A DNA stretch of 31,671 bases from CTSoil-075 sp964292325 (lineage in GTDB: Bacteria; Bacillota; Negativicutes; DSM-13327). This document shows positions 15,708-23,111 of this stretch, in pieces. The stretch lies in assembly GCA_964292325.1 (NCBI GenBank), contig CAXYVG010000041.1, positions 1 through 31,671 of the forward strand, read 5' to 3'. A program made the position numbers and the translations under genes. Numbering within the stretch: position 1 is the first letter of the stretch; every line of letters starts with the position of its first letter. Below the pieces are notes generated by a model. It ran no database searches. It saw only the letters and a program-made list of their open reading frames with translations, and had not been told where the DNA came from.

Positions 15708-16342
15708 CGTAATACCCTCCCTATAACAGTATCGCCACCTGTGACTTTATCACCTTTTTGGACTAGTATTTCTACTGTTTTAGGCACAATAATTTCTGTG
15801 CAGGAAGCAAATTTTATAAGACCATATCGTTCACCTTTTTTTAATATACTACCAAGTGTAACCCAAGAAACAATACGTCTAGCCAATACTCCAGCTATCT
15901 GCGTTACCAATACTCGCATCTCACTATTTTCTATACCGATAGAATGGCGTTCATTTTCGCATCCTACAGAGTCCTTATACGCTGGACGAAAACGTCCACA
16001 AGTATATTGTTGAAACTTAATTTCACCGGCAATCGGACTACGATTCACATGGACATCAAAAACCGATAAAAATATCGTAACTTTTGTTCCTACTTCATTT
16101 AAAAACAGATCATCATATACTTCACATACACTCATTACCTTACCATCAGCAGGCGACACAATCAGATTCTCATCAATCGGAATTTTACGTTCAGGATTGC
16201 GGAAAAAGAAGGTAACAAACCCAACAAAAACGCCTGGGATAATACTCCAATATGGATCAATTGTCAAAAAAACTAAAACCATAATAAGTACAAGAACAAT
16301 AATAAATATATATCCTTCTTTAACGATAGGCGCTTTAACCAT
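15704..16342 (-). CDS. psd: Phosphatidylserine decarboxylase proenzyme (short type)
   Basis: This 212-residue protein is of the short, archaeal-type phosphatidylserine decarboxylases that form phosphatidylethanolamine. Two membrane segments occupy about residues 11-46. SPADGKV (63-69) and VFDVHVNRSP (94-103) are family blocks carrying the Asp and His of the self-cleavage triad. Processing occurs before a serine near the C-terminus that becomes the pyruvoyl group. Here the site reads KFAS with Ser180, so Ala179 replaces the usual Gly of the GS pair. The serine itself is retained, so the enzyme is probably active. The ATG follows GAGGTGG. The gene couples to pssA downstream and follows the tagA-like gene after 50 bases. 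Confidence 0.92.
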   Translation of the reverse strand: MVKAPIVKEGYIFIIVLVLIMVLVFLTIDPYWSIIPGVFVGFVTFFFRNPERKIPIDENLIVSPADGKVMSVCEVYDDLFLNEVGTKVTIFLSVFDVHVNRSPIAGEIKFQQYTCGRFRPAYKDSVGCENERHSIGIENSEMRVLVTQIAGVLARRIVSWVTLGSILKKGERYGLIKFASCTEIIVPKTVEILVQKGDKVTGGDTVIGRVLR

Positions 16343-16392
16343 TCATCCACCTCATTTTAACAACCTACTATATTTTTTCAATTATAATCTCT

Positions 16393-17121
16393 CTACTTCT
16401 TTTTATTTGCCCTTACTTGCATAACAAAACGTGGCAAAGCAAGCATTCGTCCCGCACGTTTCGGATCCGATAATAGCCGATACATCCATTCTAACTTCGC
16501 ATTTTGCATCCATAGAGGCGCTCGGCGCACAGTCCCAGACATTACATCAAATGTGCCACCAACACCAATCGCTACAGGTACTTCAATTTGCTCTGCAAAT
16601 TCTGCAATCCATTTTTCTTGCCTAGGTACACCTAAGGCAACTAATAAAATATCTGGCTTACAAGCTTTTATATGATTGATAATTTCTAATTCATCATCTT
16701 TCGAAAAAAATCCATTATGTGTTCCTACAATTTCTACTCCTGAATAACGTCTTTCTGCTGCACTCTTCGCTTTTTCAACAATTCCCGGTGCCCCACCGAG
16801 CATATAAATACGATATTTTTTAGTCGCAGCTTTTTTTAGTAAATTTTGTACTAAATCATATCCTGCAACACGTTCCGGCATATTATGACCATTATAGCGT
16901 GCTGCCCAAACAACTCCGGCTCCATCTGGCACAACTAAATCGGCATGATTCAAAACTTTCGCCAACTGTGGATCACGATTCGCCATCATAATCATTTCCG
17001 CATTTGGAGTAAAAACCATATGAGTTTTTTTTAGAGCAATAAACTCTTCAACGGCATGTACTGCCTCTTGCATTGTGACAACATCAACCATTACATTTAA
17101 GACTGCTACTCTATTACGCAC
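16393..17121 (-). CDS. WecG/TagA/CpsF family glycosyltransferase
   Basis: This is about a 242-residue glycosyltransferase of the GT26 family, whose members transfer N-acetylmannosamine(-uronate) or related sugars to lipid-linked intermediates of wall or surface polymers. Blocks include FTPNAEMIM, VPDGAGVVWAARYNG, LGGAPG and LVALGVPRQEKW. The last segment, with RRAPLWMQNAKLEWMYRLLSDP, is the usual C-terminal membrane-associating part. The frame opens at an ATG at 17160 with no clear ribosome binding site. TAAGGAG at 17140-17134 sits inside that extension, so I prefer the GTG at 17121, which gives a family-like N-terminus; the 12-base spacing is long, and the upstream start cannot be excluded. 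It lies between PBP1A and psd on the same strand. Confidence 0.88.
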   Translation of the reverse strand: MRNRVAVLNVMVDVVTMQEAVHAVEEFIALKKTHMVFTPNAEMIMMANRDPQLAKVLNHADLVVPDGAGVVWAARYNGHNMPERVAGYDLVQNLLKKAATKKYRIYMLGGAPGIVEKAKSAAERRYSGVEIVGTHNGFFSKDDELEIINHIKACKPDILLVALGVPRQEKWIAEFAEQIEVPVAIGVGGTFDVMSGTVRRAPLWMQNAKLEWMYRLLSDPKRAGRMLALPRFVMQVRANKKK

Positions 17122-17190
17122 TATACATATAGTCTCCTTACTATTAAAAAAATCAAACATTTAAAAGTTCTTATATATTGTATCATACTA

Positions 17191-19158
17191 TTAGAAACTG
17201 GGCAATCGTGGCATAGGCAATTTCCACCACCGTGTTTGTCCTTCGCGTTTCACAGGTTGCTCTGGTTTTGCTTCGGGCTCTACTTTCATACGTGTATCAA
17301 GAAATGTAGGTTCTGTCCCTCTAACGAAGGCACTATATTCGGTTTCTAAACATAAAGGTGTGGCTAATTTTCCTGAGTTTGCACAAATGGGTATATTCGT
17401 AATTACATTCGGTGGAATAGGAAACTCAGATACCTTTGTACCAGCCACAAGTTTTGACATCATTTTCCCCCACATACCAGCGACTTGCGTACCCGAAATT
17501 GCAACTGGCGTTCTATTATCATTGCCTACATAAATACCGACTAATAAATCAGGTGTATACCCAATAAACCAAGCGGTTTCATATCCATCTGTCGTGCCTG
17601 TTTTACCTGCGGCACTGCGACCAATATTAGCAGGTGTACCTGTACCATCTTCAATTACACCTTGCATCATATTTGTCAAAATATATGCCACTTCAGGATT
17701 GAGTACTGCTTGTTGGACAATATGTGCCTCTTCTAATAGCTGATCATTTTCATCAAGTACTTTTAAAATAACCACAGGCTTTGACAAAATACCGCCATTG
17801 GCAAAAGCAGTATAAGCCGTTGATAACTCAAATAGATTAACACCTTGTGTTAATCCTCCCAATGCTGTTGCCAAATTTTTATCCTGTTCTACCAAGGTAG
17901 TGATCCCCATATTTTTTGCAAGATCAAGGACCTGGGTAATACCAACTTGTTGTCCAAGTTTAACCGCAGCTACATTAACGGACCATCGCAATGCTTTCTT
18001 CAGCGTTACCGGACCACGAAATTTTTTATCATAATTTTGCGGGGCATATCCTCCTATATTAATCGGTTGATCTAAAATGATCCCATTTGCCGTTACTCCT
18101 TGATTGATAGCGACGGCGTACACAAAAGGTTTAAAAGCGGAACCTGGTTGACGTACTTCCATGACAGCACGATTCAATTGGCTTTCTTCATATTTACGTC
18201 CACCGACCATCGCTTTCACATGTCCGTTTCGAGGATCAATAGCCAATACCGCTCCCTGATACTCACCTAGCACGGCTTCCGCTTCTTGTTGCGCTTTACT
18301 ATTCATGGTTGTATATACTTTAAGGCCACCCTTATATACACGATTCGCACCATAACGTCCCACCAGCTCATTTGCTATATAATCTAGAAAATAAGATGCC
18401 TGTACCGTTCGTTTCTTCTTGCCAGCCAAGATAATAGGGGTATTTTGCGCCTGATCTGCTTGTTCTTGTGTAATATATCCTTGCTTCACCATTCCCGTTA
18501 GTACTACCCCTCTCCGCACTAACGCTTCTTTATTATCAATGTATGGAGAATAAATATTAGGTCCTCGAGGCAAGCCTGCGAGTAATGCACTTTGCGCTAA
18601 CGTCAGTTCACTCGCATGTTTACCAAAATAGACTTGGGCCCCAGTCTCTACTCCATATGCACCTTCGCCAAAGTACACTTGATTTAAATATGCTTGTAAT
18701 ATTTCTTGTTTTGAAAATCTACGTTCAATAATAATAGCTAAAAGAACTTCTTTCATTTTGCGAACGAAAGTCCGTTCCTGAGTCAAAAACATATTTTTAG
18801 CTAATTGTTGCGTGAGCGTACTGCCCCCTTCCACTACGCTCCCGGCACGCAAATCGACCCATAAGGCACGAATAATACCAATAGGGTCTATACCAATATG
18901 ATGATAAAATCGACTATCCTCATTCGCTATAACCGCCTGCTGAATATAGGGTGACATATTATTGATCGAGACAACAATACGATTTTCTTCAAATAATTTA
19001 GAAATAAGCTGATTCTTATCATCAAAAACCTGCGTAGCTGCAACTAAACGTAATTCTCCTAAACTATCAACCTGCGGTAAAAAAAAGGCATAGGTAGTAT
19101 TGATCGTAAACATAAATATCATGATAACGATTATACTTTTTATTAGCCAATGTTGCAT
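17191..19158 (-). CDS. pbpA: Class A penicillin-binding protein 1A
   Basis: This 655-residue bifunctional enzyme polymerises and cross-links peptidoglycan. A membrane anchor occupies about residues 5-25. The glycosyltransferase (GT51) domain shows EDSRFYHHIGID with catalytic Glu80, GGSTLTQQLAKN (111-122), and ERRFSKQEILQAYLNQVYFG (145-164). The transpeptidase domain has Ser340-x-x-Lys343, SVN at 393-395 and KTG at 519-521, so every active-site motif is intact. The ATG at 19158 was chosen because AAAGGAG lies nine bases before it; the frame is open to 19203 but those 15 residues are polar and unlike the family. It is the first gene of the envelope run toward pssA and is divergent from the deacetylase. 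The symbol is used loosely; ponA or mrcA would also fit. Confidence 0.93.
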   Translation of the reverse strand: MQHWLIKSIIVIMIFMFTINTTYAFFLPQVDSLGELRLVAATQVFDDKNQLISKLFEENRIVVSINNMSPYIQQAVIANEDSRFYHHIGIDPIGIIRALWVDLRAGSVVEGGSTLTQQLAKNMFLTQERTFVRKMKEVLLAIIIERRFSKQEILQAYLNQVYFGEGAYGVETGAQVYFGKHASELTLAQSALLAGLPRGPNIYSPYIDNKEALVRRGVVLTGMVKQGYITQEQADQAQNTPIILAGKKKRTVQASYFLDYIANELVGRYGANRVYKGGLKVYTTMNSKAQQEAEAVLGEYQGAVLAIDPRNGHVKAMVGGRKYEESQLNRAVMEVRQPGSAFKPFVYAVAINQGVTANGIILDQPINIGGYAPQNYDKKFRGPVTLKKALRWSVNVAAVKLGQQVGITQVLDLAKNMGITTLVEQDKNLATALGGLTQGVNLFELSTAYTAFANGGILSKPVVILKVLDENDQLLEEAHIVQQAVLNPEVAYILTNMMQGVIEDGTGTPANIGRSAAGKTGTTDGYETAWFIGYTPDLLVGIYVGNDNRTPVAISGTQVAGMWGKMMSKLVAGTKVSEFPIPPNVITNIPICANSGKLATPLCLETEYSAFVRGTEPTFLDTRMKVEPEAKPEQPVKREGQTRWWKLPMPRLPSF

Positions 19159-19298
19159 TTCATTTCTCTCCTTTTTACCTCTAGTATTCCAATCCTGAAT
19201 CAACTTTACACACAGGAATATATCATTTAATGTCGAATCTTTAATATATAAGATTATTGTTAAATTTATTCATTTATACATAGGAGCTATTTACAACA

Positions 19299-20198
19299 AT
19301 GAAAAACAAATTTTTTAATACGATGTGTAGCATTTTTCTCGCTTGCTTTATTGTTATGATATTTACGCCGTTCATTACACTCGCTATACCTACAACCCAA
19401 ACTATACCAGTAACAACTTCAATCTCACCACCAGAGACCGAAGTAACAGAAACGGCTTCCGAAAATAGTACGAGTGCGAAAGATATAACGACTAATCAAA
19501 GTAGCGATCCTGAATATGACACCTACACGTATACCGAACGACAACAAAATAATATGCCAACAATATTACCGCCAACGGAACTTTATTATGGAACTAAAAC
19601 AATTTATCTTACCTTTGATGATGGTCCTGATCCAGAAAATACCGCACAAATTCTTGATATTTTAAAAGAAAACAATATCAAAGCTACCTTCTTTGTACTG
19701 GGTACACAGGTGGAGAATCATCCTGCTATGTTAAAGCGAATTTATGAGGAAGGTCATGCCATTGGCAATCACTCTTACAATCATATTTATCGGGAACTCT
19801 ATCAATCACCCGATACCTATCTGGAACAACTACACCATAACGATGAGATCATTAAAAGTATATTGAATGTACGTCCACATATTTCTCGTGCTCCTGGTGG
19901 ATCAGCGGGTACCTTTACTAAAACTTATTGGGATCTATTAAAAAATCAAGGTTATATTGAAGTGGGCTGGAATATCAGTTCTGGCGATGCTTCTAGCGCA
20001 AAAGCAGATGAACTTGTAAGTAATATCATTCAGCAAACAAATAAAAATACCTTTTTATGGAGTCATGCGATTCTCTTAATGCACGACAGCGGCGGCCATC
20101 AAGAAACAGTGAAAGCATTGCCCTCTATTATTAAATTTTATAAAGAACAAGGTTTTGAATTTCGCATTATAAACTCAAAAACACCGCCAGCTTGGTAA
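19299..20198 (+). CDS. Secreted polysaccharide deacetylase (NodB-like)
   Basis: This 299-residue protein has an N-terminal signal or anchor segment (about 9-30), a Ser/Thr/Glu-rich linker (about 31-95), and a NodB-homology carbohydrate esterase 4 domain (about 100-295). The catalytic and metal motifs are TFDDGPD (Asp107 and Asp108) and HSYNH (His158 and His162), followed by SRAPGGSAG and a late LLMHD. Such enzymes de-N-acetylate peptidoglycan or N-acetylglucosamine polymers outside the cell. AGGAG lies 12 bases before the ATG, a long spacing. It diverges from PBP1A, consistent with a wall role. The gene ends inside a strong bidirectional terminator. Confidence 0.92.
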   Translation: MKNKFFNTMCSIFLACFIVMIFTPFITLAIPTTQTIPVTTSISPPETEVTETASENSTSAKDITTNQSSDPEYDTYTYTERQQNNMPTILPPTELYYGTKTIYLTFDDGPDPENTAQILDILKENNIKATFFVLGTQVENHPAMLKRIYEEGHAIGNHSYNHIYRELYQSPDTYLEQLHHNDEIIKSILNVRPHISRAPGGSAGTFTKTYWDLLKNQGYIEVGWNISSGDASSAKADELVSNIIQQTNKNTFLWSHAILLMHDSGGHQETVKALPSIIKFYKEQGFEFRIINSKTPPAW

Positions 20199-20217
20199 AA
20201 GCATGGCGGTGTTTTTT
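20178..20217. terminator. Bidirectional terminator between deacetylase and guaB
   Basis: Perfect 11-bp arms at 20178-20188 and 20205-20215 (core ACACCGCC and GGCGGTGT) flank a 16-base loop that contains the deacetylase stop. T-runs follow in both directions, so it serves the deacetylase and guaB, whose stop is at 20225. Confidence 0.9.
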
Positions 20218-20224
20218 CGCTATT

Positions 20225-21679
20225 TTAGAAACTATAATTAGGAGATTCTTTCGTAATGTTAATGTCATGAGGATGACTTTCTTTTAGACCAGCACCAGTA
20301 ATTCGAATAAAGCGAGTATTATTGATTAATTCTTGAATATTATGTACACCACAATACCCCATACCCGCTCTAAGTCCACCAATTAATTGAAACGCAGTAT
20401 CTGCAAGCGTTCCTTTATACGGTACACGTCCTTCGATTCCTTCTGGAACCAACTTGTCCATATTTTCTTGGAAGTAACGATCCTTACTACCTTGCGCCAT
20501 AGCACCTAATGACCCCATACCACGATAGACTTTATAACTACGTCCTTGATAAATAACAGTCTCGCCTGGGCTTTCCTCCGTACCAGCAAGCACGTTACCA
20601 AGCATAACAACACTCGCACCAGCCGCCAAGGCTTTTACAACATCACCAGAATATTTAATACCACCATCAGCAATAACAGGAATATCAAATTCCTTTGCCG
20701 CTTTTGCACAATCATAAACAGCAGTAATTTGCGGAACGCCAATACCAGCAACAATACGTGTCGTACAGATGGAACCAGGTCCGATACCAACTTTGATTGC
20801 ATCCGCTCCTGCTGCAATCAAATCACGAGTGGCTTCTGCAGTTGCTACATTACCAGCAATTAATTCCACATCAGGATATGCCGTTTTAATCTTCTTCACA
20901 GCATCGAGAACCCCTTGCGAATGTCCATGAGCTGTATCAACAACAATTACATCGACTTTTGCATCAACAATAGCAGCAATTCGTTCCATCATATCAGAAC
21001 CAACACCGACACCAGCACCTACCAATAAACGACCTTTCGCGTCTTTTGCTGAATTAGGATATTTTTGCGATTTTTCGATATCCCTAATCGTAATTAAGCC
21101 TTTCAAGTTTCCTTTTTCATCTACTAAAGGCAATTTTTCAATTCTATGCTTATGTAATAATGCCTTAGCATCATCAACTGATGTTCCTACTGGAGCAGTA
21201 ATTAAATGTTCCGTGGTCATACAGTCCGCAATTTTTCTCGTTAAATCTGTTTCAAAACGCAAATCACGATTTGTCAAAATACCAACTAATTTATTGTTTT
21301 TTGTCACTGGAACACCGGAAATATGATATTTTTCCATTAAGTTTTGTGCATCCTGCAATGTATTATCAGGTGATAAAAAAATTGGATCTACAATGATTCC
21401 ATGCTCAGAACGTTTTACTTTATCGATTTCACCAGCTTGCTGAGCAATTGTCATATTTTTATGTATGATACCAATACCACCCTCGCGAGCCATTGCAATA
21501 GCCATAGCAGCTTCGGTAACAGTATCCATACCCGAACTAATGATTGGAAGATTCAATTTGATCTTTTTAGTTAAATAAGTGCTAACATCAACATCTCTCG
21601 GCAAAACATCAGATTTGGCAGGTACTAATAAGACATCATCAAATGTCAATCCTTCTTGCATAAACTTATTTTCAAACAT
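20225..21679 (-). CDS. guaB: IMP dehydrogenase
   Basis: This 484-residue enzyme oxidises IMP to XMP with NAD+, the committed step of GMP synthesis. The (beta/alpha)8 catalytic core is split by a pair of CBS domains at about residues 95-205. The catalytic Cys305 lies in GPGSICTTR, and ADGGI, GMGSLGAM and the flap region around YRGMGS follow. Length and architecture are standard. The ATG at 21679 has AAGGAG eight bases before it; the frame runs on to 21703 without a site. Nucleotide-responsive CBS control is typical of the family. It stands alone between two bidirectional terminators; no PRPP or purine riboswitch is recognisable in the short leader. Confidence 0.97.
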   Translation of the reverse strand: MFENKFMQEGLTFDDVLLVPAKSDVLPRDVDVSTYLTKKIKLNLPIISSGMDTVTEAAMAIAMAREGGIGIIHKNMTIAQQAGEIDKVKRSEHGIIVDPIFLSPDNTLQDAQNLMEKYHISGVPVTKNNKLVGILTNRDLRFETDLTRKIADCMTTEHLITAPVGTSVDDAKALLHKHRIEKLPLVDEKGNLKGLITIRDIEKSQKYPNSAKDAKGRLLVGAGVGVGSDMMERIAAIVDAKVDVIVVDTAHGHSQGVLDAVKKIKTAYPDVELIAGNVATAEATRDLIAAGADAIKVGIGPGSICTTRIVAGIGVPQITAVYDCAKAAKEFDIPVIADGGIKYSGDVVKALAAGASVVMLGNVLAGTEESPGETVIYQGRSYKVYRGMGSLGAMAQGSKDRYFQENMDKLVPEGIEGRVPYKGTLADTAFQLIGGLRAGMGYCGVHNIQELINNTRFIRITGAGLKESHPHDINITKESPNYSF

Positions 21680-21792
21680 AAACGTTTCTCCTTCCATACT
21701 CACATAAAAAGTTATTTCAACTATAATAACATACTTAAAGTTATCTAATCCACTTTTTTTATATAATAATTAATATTTTTTTTATTACATTT

Positions 21793-21833
21793 AAAAAACA
21801 TCCCCATAAACTACTAATATGAGGATGTTTTTT
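21793..21833. terminator. Bidirectional terminator downstream of the tautomerase gene
   Basis: Arms AAAAAACATCC (21793-21803) and GGATGTTTTTT (21823-21833) pair perfectly, and the stem can extend inward past one mismatch. On the minus strand it follows the tautomerase stop at 21853 and ends in a six-T run, separating it from guaB. Confidence 0.85.
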
Positions 21834-21852
21834 AATCGAATAACAATATATG

Positions 21853-22038
21853 TTATTTATCTAACATTAATATACCAGCTTTAGCAAAATTCTGTTTTGT
21901 TGCATCTCGAAGTACAATAGTAACTGCATCCGCAGGACAATTAGCAGTTTCGCATATTACTTCTGTTACTCTTTTGGCCAGTTCTCGTTTTTGTTCAATG
22001 GTACGCCCTTCAATCAAATCAATTTGTACGATCGGCAT
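21853..22038 (-). CDS. 4-oxalocrotonate tautomerase family protein
   Basis: This 61-residue protein has the size and sequence of the small 4-oxalocrotonate tautomerases, which form homohexamers and use an N-terminal proline as catalytic base. Pro follows the initiator Met (MPIVQIDLIEGR), and Arg12 is in the usual place for substrate binding. The later part with DAVTIVLRDA matches the DmpI-like branch. AAGGAGGTG precedes the ATG. It is a single-gene unit between the VTT gene and guaB. The physiological enol substrate is unknown. Confidence 0.88.
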   Translation of the reverse strand: MPIVQIDLIEGRTIEQKRELAKRVTEVICETANCPADAVTIVLRDATKQNFAKAGILMLDK

Positions 22039-22152
22039 AGTATCACCTCCTTGTTATGATCGTTGGTTCTTATTCGCTATATATACAAATATACCTGCAA
22101 GAGTTTACTAAAAATTGCTCTATTGCATATGATTCGTAAATTTTTGCATTTT

Positions 22153-22836
22153 CTAGTTCTCGTTATTTTGCAATTTTGCTTTACACCGTTTGTACCACCA
22201 TAATCCGGCATATATAATAACGACAACACCAATAACTAACAGTAAACGCGTCATATGTTCTGCCGCAAATATAAGATCATGACCAATCATCACTTTAAAA
22301 ATCACTGGTGGTAATTTACCAATGAAAGTAGCCAAAAAGAAATCCTTGAAACTAATTCTACTAATGGCTGCCACAGCCGTAATAATACCCGAAGGTGCTA
22401 GCGGAAACAATCGAACAATCAGTAGTGCTTTAAAACCATTCTCAGCACTATAGTCATCCACCTGTTTTAAATGCTTGCTTTTTTGAATCCATCTTTCCAA
22501 AGGATGTCGAAACAAATAACGGGCAAAAATATACATAACAACTGCCCCGATCACTTCACCCATCCATGAAATAATCACTGCCCAAAACAGACCATACATG
22601 AGACTTGTTGCTCCGGATAAAATCATAAAGGGAAACACGATCGTAAATGTCATCACAACAAATAAAAGAATGGTTACAACGACCGACCACGGACCAAAGC
22701 TCCGCAAATAATCTGCTAAACCAACCATATCTCTATGTTCAATGAAACTATATGCATGTTGAAAAAAATCAGGTTGCCACAAATACAGTAACCCACAGGA
22801 CAAGATGATAAATAACCATCCTAATATTTTAGCCAT
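22153..22836 (-). CDS. VTT-domain (TVP38/TMEM64, DedA-like) membrane protein
   Basis: This 227-residue protein has about five to six hydrophobic segments and the VTT/SNARE-associated domain (about 40-190). Family hallmarks are FPFMILSGATSLMYG, the reentrant region with GEVIGAVVMYIFARYLFR, and RLFPLAPSGIITAVAAIS. Members act as lipid scramblases or flippases, or as undefined membrane transporters. The ATG at 22836 follows GGAGGAGC, one of the strongest sites in the window; the frame is open 25 codons further but the promoter -35 box overlaps the end of that extension. It is likely transcribed alone from 22883-22911. Confidence 0.88.
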   Translation of the reverse strand: MAKILGWLFIILSCGLLYLWQPDFFQHAYSFIEHRDMVGLADYLRSFGPWSVVVTILLFVVMTFTIVFPFMILSGATSLMYGLFWAVIISWMGEVIGAVVMYIFARYLFRHPLERWIQKSKHLKQVDDYSAENGFKALLIVRLFPLAPSGIITAVAAISRISFKDFFLATFIGKLPPVIFKVMIGHDLIFAAEHMTRLLLVIGVVVIIYAGLWWYKRCKAKLQNNEN

Positions 22837-22882
22837 TTTGCTCCTCCACAATACGAAAATAACGATCACGTACAATGCTATA

Positions 22883-22911
22883 ACTATACTAAAATTCCTG
22901 CTAAAAGGCAA
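22883..22911 (-). promoter_or_regulatory. Putative sigma-A promoter of the VTT gene
   Basis: On the minus strand TTGCCT (22911-22906) and TATAGT (22888-22883) are spaced by 17 bases. It lies about 46 bases before the chosen ATG at 22836, supporting that start over the longer reading frame that would begin at 22911. Confidence 0.6.
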
Positions 22912-22952
22912 CTACATAGCAAATAATATCCACTATATCGATTCATAACATC

Positions 22953-23098
22953 ACTACAAAATGCAGTAATATTATGAATGCCTTCATTGTAATATTTTTT
23001 TAAGAATATATGAATAAATATCATATATTCTTGGCATAACTATAGTGTAAATTTTCTCCTCTCCCATCATTGACGACCATTTGGTCGTCCCTTTTTTT
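22953..23098 (+). ncRNA. Candidate structured plus-strand RNA ending in a terminator
   Basis: The stretch between the VTT and recG genes holds successive inverted repeats: a small one at 22953-22967, a bulged one at 22968-22996, a perfect 12-bp stem at 23002-23032, and a strong hairpin at 23072-23089 followed by seven T on the plus strand. No plus-strand gene precedes this terminator. I found no convincing plus-strand promoter, and AT-rich DNA forms such pairs readily, so this is only a candidate. Confidence 0.25.
23072..23098 (+). terminator. Rho-independent terminator on the plus strand without an upstream gene
   Basis: GACGACCA and TGGTCGTC pair perfectly (23072-23079 and 23082-23089) and are followed by CC and seven T on the plus strand. 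On the minus strand the hairpin has an A-run before it and no T-run after it, so it is not a normal recG terminator. Confidence 0.65.
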
Positions 23099-23111
23099 GC
23101 ATTTTGCTAGA

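Noticed and set aside
21680..21792. Possible purine or PRPP riboswitch before guaB
   Set aside because: The leader is short and AT-rich, and I see no aptamer core or leader terminator on the guaB side.
23002..23032. 12-bp inverted repeat as an insertion-element end
   Set aside because: It is a simple AT-rich hairpin with no paired distant copy, transposase or target duplication nearby.
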